Both the position numbers and the translations under genes were made by a program. The notes under the pieces are model-generated. The model made no database searches, was not told the DNA's origin, and was given only the letters and a program-made list of their open reading frames with translations. From NCBI RefSeq assembly GCF_004023665.1, contig NZ_SAUF01000001.1, positions 1 through 64,000 on the forward strand: a DNA stretch of 64,000 nucleotides, read 5' to 3'. The stretch comes from Afifella aestuarii (GTDB lineage Bacteria; Pseudomonadota; Alphaproteobacteria; Rhizobiales; Afifellaceae). Numbering within the stretch: position 1 is the first letter of the stretch; every line of letters starts with the position of its first letter. Shown in pieces: positions 54,848 through 63,510 of this stretch.

Positions 54848-55046
54848 CGAGGCTCCAGGCAGGCTTCCGTCGACCGCCTTGCACCTTTTGGGGCTCTGGC
54901 GCTGAAATCGGCCGGCGATGGTTACGAAAACGCACCGTCCGCGGCGAATTGGACGATTGAAGGGCGGGAGGGGGAAAGCCCGGCTTGATTTCGCGCGGCT
55001 TAGGCCGTCATCTCGCGAACGCACCGGCAAGCGATTCGAGTTGCAC

Positions 55047-56669
55047 ATGAATAGGCTCGCTCAGGCGATCATTCTTTCATGGGGGTGGCGCCGACGGGGC
55101 ATCGCTTTTTCGGCCGGAGCGGTTTCGGCCCTCGCACAAGCGCCCTTCTTTCTCTTCCCACTCCTGTGGCTGACGCTGCCGGTTCTAGTCCTTCTTGTCG
55201 ACGGCGCCGTGTCGTCGCGGTTTTCCGGACGCACCGGCCGGTTGATGGCCGCTTTCGGGGCCGGATGGTGGTTTGGCTTCGGCTATTTTCTCGCCGGCCT
55301 CTGGTGGGTCGGATCGGCGTTTCTCGTCGAGGCTGACCAGTTCGGCTGGCTGATGCCCTTCGCCGTCGTACTTCTGCCTGCCGGCCTTGCGATCCTCTGG
55401 GGCCTCGGCGTCGTGGCGGCGCGGCTCATCTGGTCGAGCAGCAGCTGGCGGATCTTCGCGCTCGCTTTCGGGCTCGGCAGCGCCGAATGGCTGCGCGGCC
55501 ATCTCTTCACTGGGTTCCCTTGGAACGCCCTCGGTTATGCCCTGACGGCCGGCGAAGTGATGATGCAGTCGGCTTCGCTTGCCAACATCTATGCCTTGAG
55601 TTTTCTCGCCGTCGTCGTCTTCGCCGCGCCCGTCACGCTCCTGAGCGGCGAACGACGCAAATACGTGGCGCCACTGCTCTCGGTGGCTGCGGTTCTGGCA
55701 CTGGCGGGCTACGGGCTTGTGCGCCTCGGCTCTGCCTCCGATGCGACCGTCCCAGGCATCAATCTGCGCATCGTCCAACCAGCCGTCGACCAGGCCCAGA
55801 AATGGCTGCCGGAGAACCGAAACCGCGTCTTTCAGGATTATCTGACGCTGAGCGCCGAGCCGGGCGGCCATCCCCTCGACGGGCAGACGCTGGTGGTCTG
55901 GCCGGAAACTGCCCTGCCCTTCATCCTGACGGATGAGCCCGCAGCCCTTGCCGCCATCGGCAGGCTGCTGCCGCAGGGCGCACATCTCGCCACCGGCGCA
56001 GCGCGGCTTGAAAACGAAGCTGACGGAAGCCGCCGGGTTTTCAACTCGATCTACCTTGTCGACAGCGACGGAACGATCGTTGGATCGTACGATAAGGTGC
56101 ATTTAGTACCGTTTGGAGAGTACCTTCCGCTGCAGAATTTGCTCGATCGCATCGGGCTTCGGCAGCTGTCTCTGCTTGGTGGCGGCTTCTCGTCTGGCAC
56201 CCGCCGACGGACCCTCGCTCTGCCGTCGACGCCGCCTTTCGTCCCCCTGATTTGTTACGAAATTATCTTTCCTGGTGAGATTCTCGCCGACGACGGGGAT
56301 CGCCCAGGTTTCTTTTTGAACGTCACCAACGACGCCTGGTTCGGGAACACTCCGGGGCCCTATCAGCATCTTCATCAGGCTCGCGTGCGTGCGGTGGAAG
56401 AGGGCGTACCAGTCGTGAGAGCCGCCAATACCGGCATTTCGGCGATCATCGACGCCTATGGCCGCGTTCGGGTGAGCGCAGCACTCGGCACCAAGACGTT
56501 CATCACCGGCGGTCTCCCTGAACCTGCTGAAATCCCCCTGACCGCACGCTGGGGTGGCATATTAACGTTAGTTCACTTGTTAATCTGTTTTTCCGCCGGA
56601 TTTTTGGCTCTCAGCCGAGAAAACGCGCGCGTACCATTGACTCCTAGGTCCACCCGGCAGAAACGGTGA
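55047..56669 (+). CDS. lnt: Apolipoprotein N-acyltransferase Lnt
   Basis: This 540-residue inner-membrane enzyme adds the third acyl chain to lipoproteins. About six N-terminal membrane helices are followed by a nitrilase domain with catalytic glutamate in VVWPETALPFIL, lysine in GSYDKVHLVPFGEYLP, and cysteine in VPLICYEIIFPG. One more helix ends the protein. The ATG at 55047 suits the family. The earlier frame to 54918 overlaps the divergent TRAP gene's leader. A corC-lnt-XRE-metK order is usual, but here corC and metK are not adjacent. Confidence 0.95.
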   Translation: MNRLAQAIILSWGWRRRGIAFSAGAVSALAQAPFFLFPLLWLTLPVLVLLVDGAVSSRFSGRTGRLMAAFGAGWWFGFGYFLAGLWWVGSAFLVEADQFGWLMPFAVVLLPAGLAILWGLGVVAARLIWSSSSWRIFALAFGLGSAEWLRGHLFTGFPWNALGYALTAGEVMMQSASLANIYALSFLAVVVFAAPVTLLSGERRKYVAPLLSVAAVLALAGYGLVRLGSASDATVPGINLRIVQPAVDQAQKWLPENRNRVFQDYLTLSAEPGGHPLDGQTLVVWPETALPFILTDEPAALAAIGRLLPQGAHLATGAARLENEADGSRRVFNSIYLVDSDGTIVGSYDKVHLVPFGEYLPLQNLLDRIGLRQLSLLGGGFSSGTRRRTLALPSTPPFVPLICYEIIFPGEILADDGDRPGFFLNVTNDAWFGNTPGPYQHLHQARVRAVEEGVPVVRAANTGISAIIDAYGRVRVSAALGTKTFITGGLPEPAEIPLTARWGGILTLVHLLICFSAGFLALSRENARVPLTPRSTRQKR

Positions 56670-56676
56670 CCTTAGG
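56643..56676 (+). other. Imperfect hairpin over the lnt stop
   Basis: CCTAGGTC (56643-56650) pairs with GACCTTAGG (56668-56676) with one bulged base, spanning the lnt stop codon. It may attenuate read-through into the downstream regulator. Upstream, inside lnt, ATTAAC-12 nt-GTTAAT (56561-56584) is an AT-rich inverted repeat in otherwise GC-rich DNA. Confidence 0.3.
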
Positions 56677-56762
56677 TTACGAAGTGATCGGACGCCACGA
56701 ACCGACCCAATCGCGGGCATGATCAGCCCGAGAAAAATTGGCCGTAGCGTGTAAGGAAAAAC

Positions 56763-57191
56763 ATGAACGATAAGCGGAAGCCGAAGTCGCCGGACGAGAT
56801 CGACGCTCATATCGGCAGGCAGGTCCGGATGCGCCGCAAGATGGCCGGCCTGTCTCAAGAGAAGCTTGGCGAACAGCTCGGCGTCACGTTCCAGCAGATA
56901 CAGAAGTACGAAAAAGGTGCAAACCGTATCGCTGCGAGCCGCCTCTTCCAGATCGCAGAAGTTCTCGGAAGCCCTCTGTCTTATTTCCTGCCCGACAACA
57001 CAGGAAATGGCGGCGAGGAAGGTTTCGCGGAGCGTCAGACTGCTTTCGTGATGGACTTCGTCTCAACGGCCGAGGGCGTAGAACTTAACCGTTCTTTCAC
57101 CCACATCAAAAGCAGCAAGGTTCGCCGCCGCCTGATCGAGTTGGTTTCTGAAATCGCTCGCGACCAAAGCGACGAGCCGAGCCAGCAATAG
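56763..57191 (+). CDS. XRE-family transcriptional regulator, PraR-like
   Basis: This is a 142-residue regulator. An XRE helix-turn-helix lies at about residues 15-70 (LSQEKLGEQLGVTFQQIQKYEKGANRI), and a short helical C-terminus (FTHIKSSKVRRRLIELVSEIA) follows. It matches the conserved alphaproteobacterial regulator encoded after lnt, called PraR in rhizobia, where it affects attachment and quorum-related genes. AAGGAAA precedes the ATG at 56763. metK, the usual next gene, is absent. The PraR function is inferred from position and family. Confidence 0.85.
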   Translation: MNDKRKPKSPDEIDAHIGRQVRMRRKMAGLSQEKLGEQLGVTFQQIQKYEKGANRIAASRLFQIAEVLGSPLSYFLPDNTGNGGEEGFAERQTAFVMDFVSTAEGVELNRSFTHIKSSKVRRRLIELVSEIARDQSDEPSQQ

Positions 57192-57268
57192 CTGACGGAC
57201 GCCGCCACAACCGGCGATCTGCGTCCCAGCTTCTACGGTCTTTCCGTCGAAAGCAGCGTCGAGGTCGC

Positions 57269-58015
57269 TCACAACCCCTGAGCGGCCGCCCGGCCGATGC
57301 GGTGAAGTTCGGCACCGTGACGGCGCAGCCATCCGCGTGCCTCTTCGTAGCCGGGATACGCCTCGCCAACGAGGCGCCAGAAGCGCGGTGAATGGTTCAT
57401 TTCCCGCAGATGGGCGACTTCGTGGGCTGCGACATATTGCAGCACTCGTGGCGGCGCCAGCACGAGGCGCCAGGAAAACGACAGCGTTCCGGTCGATGAA
57501 CAGGAGCCCCAGCGGCTCGTGGTGTCGCGCACGGCGATGCGCCGGTGCCGCACGCCCAGCGCAGTGCAATAGCCGGCGACCGCCTCGTCGAGATCGTGGC
57601 GCGCCTGGCGCTTCAGCCAATCCGAAAGTCGCCGCTCCAGGTGGCGCGGATCGCCCGGAACGATGACACCGCGCCCTTCATCCGTGTCCGCCACCCGCAC
57701 GAGCCCGCGAGATGGGCCCGTCTTGATGAGGCATTGTTCTCCCCGCAGCGAAAAGTACGCTCCCGGCGCAAACGGGGTTCCGCCTTCATGGGCTTGCATC
57801 CGTTTGGCGAGCCAGTCGCGGTGGCCGGCCAGAAAGCGCTCGCCCGCCGAGAGCGGCACGGAGGCCGGAAGCGTCAAAAGCGGTTCGCCTGTCGCAGCGT
57901 CGAGCCGCAGGATCATACGCCGGGCCCGGCTGGAACGGCGTACCTTTACGGCAAGCTCGCTCTCCTGAAAGGCAAGACGGCAGGTTTCGGGGGTTTTGCG
58001 GCGGGAGAATCGCAT
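57269..58015 (-). CDS. YgjP-type (DUF45) zinc metallopeptidase-like protein
   Basis: This 248-residue protein has an HExxH-type site (YVAAHEVAHLREMNHSPRFW) with a third histidine in NHS, and the family block TTSRWGSCSSTGTLSFSWRL before it. DUF45/YgjP proteins resemble SprT-like metalloproteases. The biological target is unknown. The ATG at 58015 (MRFSRRKTPETC) is chosen over a longer frame. It is convergent with the XRE gene. Confidence 0.87.
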   Translation of the reverse strand: MRFSRRKTPETCRLAFQESELAVKVRRSSRARRMILRLDAATGEPLLTLPASVPLSAGERFLAGHRDWLAKRMQAHEGGTPFAPGAYFSLRGEQCLIKTGPSRGLVRVADTDEGRGVIVPGDPRHLERRLSDWLKRQARHDLDEAVAGYCTALGVRHRRIAVRDTTSRWGSCSSTGTLSFSWRLVLAPPRVLQYVAAHEVAHLREMNHSPRFWRLVGEAYPGYEEARGWLRRHGAELHRIGRAAAQGL

Positions 58016-58135
58016 AGCGCGCACTATGCCTCGTCTACCGCCGTCGCCAAAGGCGTTGCTCGTTTCGCCCACGCATCTCGGGCAAGCCGGCGGTCTCAGC
58101 GCTCAAGATCATCTTCGACCGCCCAAAACGACAAA

Positions 58136-58154
58136 CGGGGCCCTGCGGGCCCCG
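58136..58154 (-). terminator. Terminator of the DUF2852 gene
   Basis: A perfect 8-bp GC stem (CGGGGCCC/GGGCCCCG) with a 3-nt loop runs into TTTGTCGTTTT on the minus strand, 27 nt past the stop codon. Confidence 0.7.
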
Positions 58155-58180
58155 CTGTCTTCGCAATCCGTTCCTGGACT

Positions 58181-58612
58181 TTAGAACGCGCCCTGCGTTC
58201 CGTCGTCCGTGCGCCGGCGGTACTCGGCCATGAAGCGATCGAACTCTTCCTTGTCCTTCGCCCGCCGCAATTCCTTCACGAAGGTCTCAAACTCGGTGCG
58301 CATGCCTTCGACCTTACGGCGCTCTTCCTCGATCCGCTCCAACTCACGGGCACGGTACTCGTCGAAAGCGATATTGCCGGTGTCGCCGACACTGAATCCG
58401 GCCTGGCGCGTGATGCCGCCGAACTGGCTGCGGAATTGATTGCGCATGTCCTGTCCGAACCGGACCAATTCCTGGCCCCAGATCATCCAGGCCAGCATGG
58501 CAAGGCCGAGCGGCCAGAACAGAGCAAAACCGATCACCATCAGAAGAATGTTCAGCGGTGACCAGCGGCCCCGAGTCGAACAGGCCCGATTGGCAGTAAC
58601 AGTTTGGTTCAT
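58181..58612 (-). CDS. DUF2852 domain protein
   Basis: This 143-residue protein has one N-terminal membrane segment (ILLMVIGFALFWPLGLAMLAWMIW). A charged, probably coiled-coil region follows (about residues 85-125: RARELERIEEERRKVEGM), with the end motif EFDRFMAEYRRR. It matches DUF2852, an alphaproteobacterial family of unknown function. AGGGGAG fixes the ATG at 58612. Confidence 0.88.
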   Translation of the reverse strand: MNQTVTANRACSTRGRWSPLNILLMVIGFALFWPLGLAMLAWMIWGQELVRFGQDMRNQFRSQFGGITRQAGFSVGDTGNIAFDEYRARELERIEEERRKVEGMRTEFETFVKELRRAKDKEEFDRFMAEYRRRTDDGTQGAF

Positions 58613-58784
58613 CGAACTCCCCTCAAGCAGTGGATGAACTGGAGATGGGGAGCGCAAAATCGGGATTCAAGAAAAACCGGAAGCCGTGCGCCCCAAAGAG
58701 CTCTCGAGCTCTCGCGACGGCGATCGCGGCACTTCGACCGGTCAGTGCGTCGACGGCGAGGTTCCGGCCAACGGAAAAGCCCGA

Positions 58785-60356
58785 TCAGTGCCGGGTATCG
58801 GCGGCCACGCCCATCATGCGCCGCGCCTGTGCCACCCAGCTCTCGAGCGCCTCGCCCGCATGAGGTGACATCTCCCCTTGCAAGGCTTCGATCGCCTCGC
58901 TCGTCATTTCGGCGAGCTGGCTCACCTGGAAGATGCCGAACTCGTTGAGGCTGTCAGCTGCGGCCGGTCCGAGACCGACGATCTCGTTCAGATCCGTCGC
59001 GACCGCCGGGAGGTTGTCGACGGCAAGCGCCGAGAAGCCCATCGCATCGGCAAAACGCGCATGATAATCCTCGCGCGGGTTGCTGCGCACGGCCTCCGCC
59101 GCCCCGTTCAAGGGCTTGGCGTCCTCCCGCGCGAAGCGGCGGATGAAATCTGCGATGACGGGCACGATCTCCTTGCGGAACCGGGTGCCATTGAAGACGC
59201 CGTAATGGCCGACCTTTGGCTGCAGGTGGTGGTACTTCATCTCCGCGGGCAGGCTGGAGCACAGGGACTGCGCCGCTTCCGTCTGGCCCACACCGGAAAT
59301 GTCGTCGCGCTCACCTTCCACCGTCAGAAGCGCCGTCTTTTTGATGAGCTCCGGGCGAACGAGGCGGCCGCGATGGCGCATCTCTCCGCGCGGGAGATCG
59401 TGGCGGATGAAGACGGTCTCCACCGTCTGCAGATAAAACTCCGCCGTCAGATCCATCACGGCGAGATATTCGTCATAGAAGTCGCGGTGCTTCTCGGCGC
59501 TGTCGCCGTCGCCGTCGACGAGGTGCTGGAAGAACTCGTGATGGGCGCTCACATGCCGGTCGAGATTCATGCTCATGAAGCCCGAGAGCTGCAGGAAGCC
59601 CGGATAGACCGCCCGCATGAAGCCCGGATGCGGGAAAGGCACGTTCATGATGACGTGGCGCCGGAACCAGTCGACGCTCTTGCCGTCGGCAAACATGTTG
59701 ACCGCAGTCGGATTGCGCCGCGTGTCGATCGGCCCGCCCATCAGCGTCATGGAGGCGGCCTGACAGGGATCGTCGTCTTCCGCCATCACGGCAGCTGCGG
59801 CGAGGACCGGGACGGACGGCTGGCAAACCGCCATGACATGCGTTCCGGAGCCCAGATGATGCAGCATCTCGACGATGTAATCGACGAAATCGTCGAGATC
59901 GAAATGCCCCTTGGACAAGGGCACCATGCGCGCATCGGTCCAATCGGTGATGAAGACCTCGTGGAAGGGCAGCATCGCTTCCACCGTTCCGCGCAGCAAA
60001 GTGGCGTAGTGGCCGGACATCGGCGCGACGATCAGAAGTTTCGGATCGCGCGGGCGGTCAGACGGCAGGTCGCGCTTGAAATGGAGGAGATCGCAGAAGG
60101 GCTTCGACCACACCACGCGCTCTTCGATGGCAACGGTCTTGCCGTCGACCTCGACATCTTTCAGGCCGAACTCCGGCTTGCCGTAGCGCCGCGTCGTGCG
60201 CTCAAACAACTCCGCCGCAGCCGCGACCGACCGGCCGAACGGGGTCTCCGCAAACGGGTTGAATGGATTCTGGAAGGCGAGCCGCGTCACATCGGCCATG
60301 GCCCGCCACGGCGCAAGCACGGCGTGATTGAGCTCGTAGAACTGATAGATGCCCAC
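58785..60356 (-). CDS. phaZ: Intracellular polyhydroxybutyrate depolymerase with C-terminal HhH domain
   Basis: This 523-residue alpha/beta-hydrolase mobilises stored PHB. The N-terminus GIYQFYELNHAVLAPWR is typical of the PhaZ1 family. The nucleophile is a cysteine in HVMAVCQPSVP (about residue 178), as in Ralstonia PhaZ1, and the late histidine is in VGHYGVFNGTRFR. The family normally ends near residue 420-430. Here about 70 further residues (452-523) look like a helix-hairpin-helix (LNEIVGLGPAAADSLNEFGI). I chose the GTG at 60356, after GGGCGGGA. An ATG at 60428 is alternative but lies at the likely transcription start. Confidence 0.88.
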   Translation of the reverse strand: MGIYQFYELNHAVLAPWRAMADVTRLAFQNPFNPFAETPFGRSVAAAAELFERTTRRYGKPEFGLKDVEVDGKTVAIEERVVWSKPFCDLLHFKRDLPSDRPRDPKLLIVAPMSGHYATLLRGTVEAMLPFHEVFITDWTDARMVPLSKGHFDLDDFVDYIVEMLHHLGSGTHVMAVCQPSVPVLAAAAVMAEDDDPCQAASMTLMGGPIDTRRNPTAVNMFADGKSVDWFRRHVIMNVPFPHPGFMRAVYPGFLQLSGFMSMNLDRHVSAHHEFFQHLVDGDGDSAEKHRDFYDEYLAVMDLTAEFYLQTVETVFIRHDLPRGEMRHRGRLVRPELIKKTALLTVEGERDDISGVGQTEAAQSLCSSLPAEMKYHHLQPKVGHYGVFNGTRFRKEIVPVIADFIRRFAREDAKPLNGAAEAVRSNPREDYHARFADAMGFSALAVDNLPAVATDLNEIVGLGPAAADSLNEFGIFQVSQLAEMTSEAIEALQGEMSPHAGEALESWVAQARRMMGVAADTRH

Positions 60357-60431
60357 GTTTCCCGCCCTTTCTTTCGCCGTGACGCCGATGTCCGGGGAAT
60401 TGCGGCGTCGCAGCATAGTCTTCTGCATCGC

Positions 60432-60459
60432 AGAATAGGCCGTTTAGTTTCAAAGGCAA
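60432..60459 (-). promoter_or_regulatory. Likely phaZ promoter
   Basis: The minus strand reads TTGCCT (60454-60459), a 16-nt spacer, then TATTCT (60432-60437). Transcription would begin near 60425, leaving about 70 nt of leader before the GTG start of phaZ. Confidence 0.45.
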
Positions 60460-60505
60460 CTGCGGCACGCCAAAAGTCTTCGGGCGCGATGCTTGCGCGG
60501 ACCTG

Positions 60506-61306
60506 TTATTCGCCAAGCTGAAGCAACGCACCCGACCGGCGACCTGAGCGCAAAAACGCTGCAAAAGCAACGGATGCCGCAGTCAAATAAACAAGATTGA
60601 GGCCGCCGGCCCACAACATCTCGCCAACGTCGAAACGATTCTCCAAAACGAGAGCCCGCATGCCCTCGAAAACATGCGTCGGTGGAAGCGCGAGCGAAAT
60701 CGGCTGCAGCCAGGCGGGCAGAACCGTCACGGGGTAGTACACACAGGCGAGCGGAAGCAGGAGGAACGAGACGCTCCAGACGAAACTCTCCGCGCCGAGC
60801 CCGTTGCGCAGAACGATGCCGCAGGCGAACAGCCCAACCGCCCAGCTGGTTATGATGAGATTGGCAAAAAAAGCGGCGAGCGCCAGACCCATCCCCAGAA
60901 GGTTGAAGCCGAAGAAGACGATCGCCATCACCGTGACCGGCACCAGCCCGATCAGGAGCCTGATGATGCTCATCACTCCGAGGGCGGCCAGAAGCTCGTA
61001 CATCCTGAGCGGCGTCATCATCAGATTGCCGAGGTTGCGGGACCACATCTCCTCCAGGAAGGAGACCGAAAAGCCGATCTGGCCCCGCAACAGGATGTCC
61101 CACAAAAGAACCGAGCCGATGAGGGCGCCGCCGGCGAGTGCGGTGACGGACGTCTTTTCCGCGAGATAGGCCTGCAAAAATCCCCACATCAACAACTCGA
61201 CGGTCGGCCAATAGACGATGTCGAGGAGCCTCGGCCAGGAATCTTTGAGAAGATACCAGTAGCGCAGAACGAGCGCGAAGATGCGGTTGAGGGAGGCAGA
61301 GAGCAT
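60506..61306 (-). CDS. ABC-2 type exporter permease
   Basis: This 266-residue membrane protein has six hydrophobic segments and the ABC-2 pattern (SFLEEMWSRNLGNLMMTPLRMYELLAALG; late PAWLQPISLALPPTHVFEGMRALV). AAGGA fixes the ATG at 61306; the longer frame overlaps the antisense ProC-like gene's leader. Its ATPase partner is very probably the gene at 62327-63082 on the same strand, but an opposite-strand gene lies between them. The cargo is unknown. Confidence 0.88.
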   Translation of the reverse strand: MLSASLNRIFALVLRYWYLLKDSWPRLLDIVYWPTVELLMWGFLQAYLAEKTSVTALAGGALIGSVLLWDILLRGQIGFSVSFLEEMWSRNLGNLMMTPLRMYELLAALGVMSIIRLLIGLVPVTVMAIVFFGFNLLGMGLALAAFFANLIITSWAVGLFACGIVLRNGLGAESFVWSVSFLLLPLACVYYPVTVLPAWLQPISLALPPTHVFEGMRALVLENRFDVGEMLWAGGLNLVYLTAASVAFAAFLRSGRRSGALLQLGE

Positions 61307-61543
61307 CGTATCGTCCTTGACGGTTCCGGCGGCGAAGAGGCTCGCAAAGAGGCTGGGCGAAGCGGCCGCCCGGCAATCGTAGACCCGCCGCCGCAGCGCG
61401 AAAAGCCGGCAAGAAGCCGGAGAAAAATGCCGCTGACCGGGCCCCGACCCATCACGTCGCCCCTTTCCGCGCGCCGCCCCCTCCCTTCGGCGACCATCAT
61501 TGCCTAAGGTCCTCGCCGACAAATTCAGCGAAGAGGAAGCCTC

Positions 61544-62311
61544 ATGGTCTATGGCATCATCGGCGTCGGAGCGATCGCTGAGGCGATCGTGGAAGGCTTG
61601 TGCAGCGTCGACGTGGGCGCACCCGCAATCGTGCTGTCGCCGCGCAATGCCGAGATTGCCGCCGATCTCGAGCAAAGATACGCAAGCGTCACGGTTGCGG
61701 AGGACAATCAGGCCGTCATCGATCGCTCATCGGTCGTGATCCTTGCCGTCAGGCCTCAGGACGCGGCGGTGGCGCTCAAGGATCTCGTCTTTCCCAAAGA
61801 GCGCCCGGTCATCAGCCTGTTGGCTCGCACACCGCTTGCGCAGCTTTCTTCGCTCGTCGCGCCGGCCACAAAGATCGCGAGAGCCATCCCGCTGCCGCCC
61901 GTGCGCGCACGCTCAGGCATCACGCCCGTCTTCCCGGCCGGAGGGGAAGCCAAAACCCTGTTCGATCGGCTCGGCAGCGCCGTCGAGCTGCCGAGCGAGG
62001 AAAGCTTTGAGGCTTTCGCCACGGCTTCTGCGACGGTCGCGGCGCATTTTGCCTATCTCGACACCATCGCCGGATGGCTCACGGCTCAGAACGTGCCTCA
62101 GAAGGCCGCGTCACAGTATATGGCGGCGGTCTTCGCCGGTGTGGCGGGCTCGCTCCACGAGGACAAGCCGGACTTTGAGCGCCTCGCCAAGGATCACGCG
62201 ACGCCTGGGGGCATCAACGAAGCGTTTCTCACCGCCCTCACCTCGGCCGGTGTCTTCGACAAGGTGAAGGACGGGCTTGAGACGCTCGCCGCAAAGACTT
62301 CGCTTTCCTAG
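61544..62311 (+). CDS. ProC-like NAD(P)-binding protein, divergent
   Basis: This is a 255-residue protein. The N-terminal Rossmann motif (YGIIGVGAIAEAI) and the VVILAVRPQDAAVAL segment match pyrroline-5-carboxylate reductases. The dimerisation domain signature SGSGPAY is missing (the aligned stretch reads ATVAAHFAYLD), and the usual VTSPGGTT reads DHATPGGINEA. It may therefore not be a P5C reductase. GAGGAAG precedes the ATG at 61544. It lies antisense between the two ABC exporter genes, 15 nt from the end of the ATPase gene. Confidence 0.72.
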   Translation: MVYGIIGVGAIAEAIVEGLCSVDVGAPAIVLSPRNAEIAADLEQRYASVTVAEDNQAVIDRSSVVILAVRPQDAAVALKDLVFPKERPVISLLARTPLAQLSSLVAPATKIARAIPLPPVRARSGITPVFPAGGEAKTLFDRLGSAVELPSEESFEAFATASATVAAHFAYLDTIAGWLTAQNVPQKAASQYMAAVFAGVAGSLHEDKPDFERLAKDHATPGGINEAFLTALTSAGVFDKVKDGLETLAAKTSLS

Positions 62312-62326
62312 AGGTCTCAGACCGCC

Positions 62327-63082
62327 TCAGGCCGCCTCGCCCTGCCTGCGGCCGCGGGCGACATCGAGGAAGACATCTTCCATGGTCTCGCGGCCATAGC
62401 GCGAGATTAGCTCGGACGGGGCCCCCTGATCGACGATCACGCCGCCCTTCATCATGACGACGTCATCGCAGAGACGCTCCACCTCGGGCATGTTGTGCGA
62501 GGCGAGGAGAATGGTGGCGCCGCGTTCGCGGCGATAGCGCTCCAGATGGGTGCGCACCCAATCGGCGGTGTCGGGATCGAGCGAAGCGGTCGGCTCGTCG
62601 AGGAGGAGGACCTCGGGCCGATTGATCAGGGATTTTGCGAGCGCCACGCGGGTTTTCTGTCCGGCGGAAAGCTTGCCCGACGGGCGGTCGAGAAAATCCC
62701 GAAGCGCCAGCTCGCCGGCGAGCTCGTCGATGCGCTCCTTGAGGTCGGCGACACCGTAGAGCCGCCCGAAGACCTTGAGGTTCTGCCGCACGGTGAGCCG
62801 CATCGGCATTTCCACATAGGGACTTTCGAAATTGATCCGGTGGAGAACCTGATAGCGCTGGTGCGCCATGTCGGCACCCAGGATGCGGGCTTCCCCCGAG
62901 CTCGGCGTGATCAAACCCATCAGCATGGCGATCGTCGTCGTCTTGCCGGCGCCGTTGCCGCCGAGGAGGCCGGTGACGGAGGCGGCGGGCACCGAGAAGC
63001 TGATGCCGTCGACGGCGCTGACCGGGCCGTAGCGCTTGGCGAGGCGCGTCACCGCAATCGGACTGACACCCAGCTGTTGCAT
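62327..63082 (-). CDS. ABC exporter ATP-binding protein
   Basis: This 251-residue ATPase of the ABC-2 exporter class has Walker A (GGNGAGKTT), signature (LSAGQKTRVALAKSL), Walker B (VLLLDEPTASLD) and switch histidine (LLASHNMPEVERLC). AGGA precedes the ATG at 63082; a TTG extension to 63124 is unlikely. It should pair with the permease at 60506-61306. Confidence 0.9.
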   Translation of the reverse strand: MQQLGVSPIAVTRLAKRYGPVSAVDGISFSVPAASVTGLLGGNGAGKTTTIAMLMGLITPSSGEARILGADMAHQRYQVLHRINFESPYVEMPMRLTVRQNLKVFGRLYGVADLKERIDELAGELALRDFLDRPSGKLSAGQKTRVALAKSLINRPEVLLLDEPTASLDPDTADWVRTHLERYRRERGATILLASHNMPEVERLCDDVVMMKGGVIVDQGAPSELISRYGRETMEDVFLDVARGRRQGEAA

Positions 63083-63181
63083 CCTCGTGGTCCTCACGCA
63101 GAGCTTCGCCGGCGTCGGGCGCAAATCTTGCGGCCCCCGGTCGAACGGCCTTGAAAACGTCTCCTGAGATTACGGAGAGAC

Positions 63182-63198
63182 GGCTGGCACTTCCAGCC
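63182..63198 (-). other. Small hairpin after the HPr gene
   Basis: GGCTGG/CCAGCC with a 5-nt loop starts at the base after the HPr stop on the minus strand. No T-run follows. It may mark the 3' end of the PTS transcript or slow read-through into the ABC gene. Confidence 0.35.
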
Positions 63199-63510
63199 TC
63201 AGTCGCGCGGCTCGCGGGTCACATCCTCGCCGAAACCGCCTTCGACGAGAGCAGCAAGCGCCTCAAGTGCTGCATCCGCATCCGGCCCGACGGCGGCGAT
63301 ATCGATGAAACAGCCGGGGGCTGCGGCAAGCGTCATCAAACCCATGATGGAGGTGCCGCCGACGCTTTGACCGTCCTTGATCACCACCACCTCTGCATCG
63401 AAACAGCTTGCGAGCTTCACGAACTTCGCCGAAGCACGTGCGTGAAGGCCCCGCTTGTTGCAGATGGTGAGGCGTCGCAAAGGCAGGCTCTCCAGAGCGA
63501 TCGTGGTCAT
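63199..63510 (-). CDS. HPr-family phosphocarrier protein (NPr type)
   Basis: This 103-residue HPr has the phosphorylated histidine at residue 23 in KRGLHARASAKF. The regulatory serine is at residue 54 in GGTSIMGLM, the site HPr kinase would use. It is slightly longer than the usual 85-90 residues. It overlaps the EIIA-Man gene by ATGA. In rhizobia this pair belongs to a regulatory PTS with HprK and EI-Ntr, and no sugar permease component is present. Confidence 0.93.
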   Translation of the reverse strand: MTTIALESLPLRRLTICNKRGLHARASAKFVKLASCFDAEVVVIKDGQSVGGTSIMGLMTLAAAPGCFIDIAAVGPDADAALEALAALVEGGFGEDVTREPRD

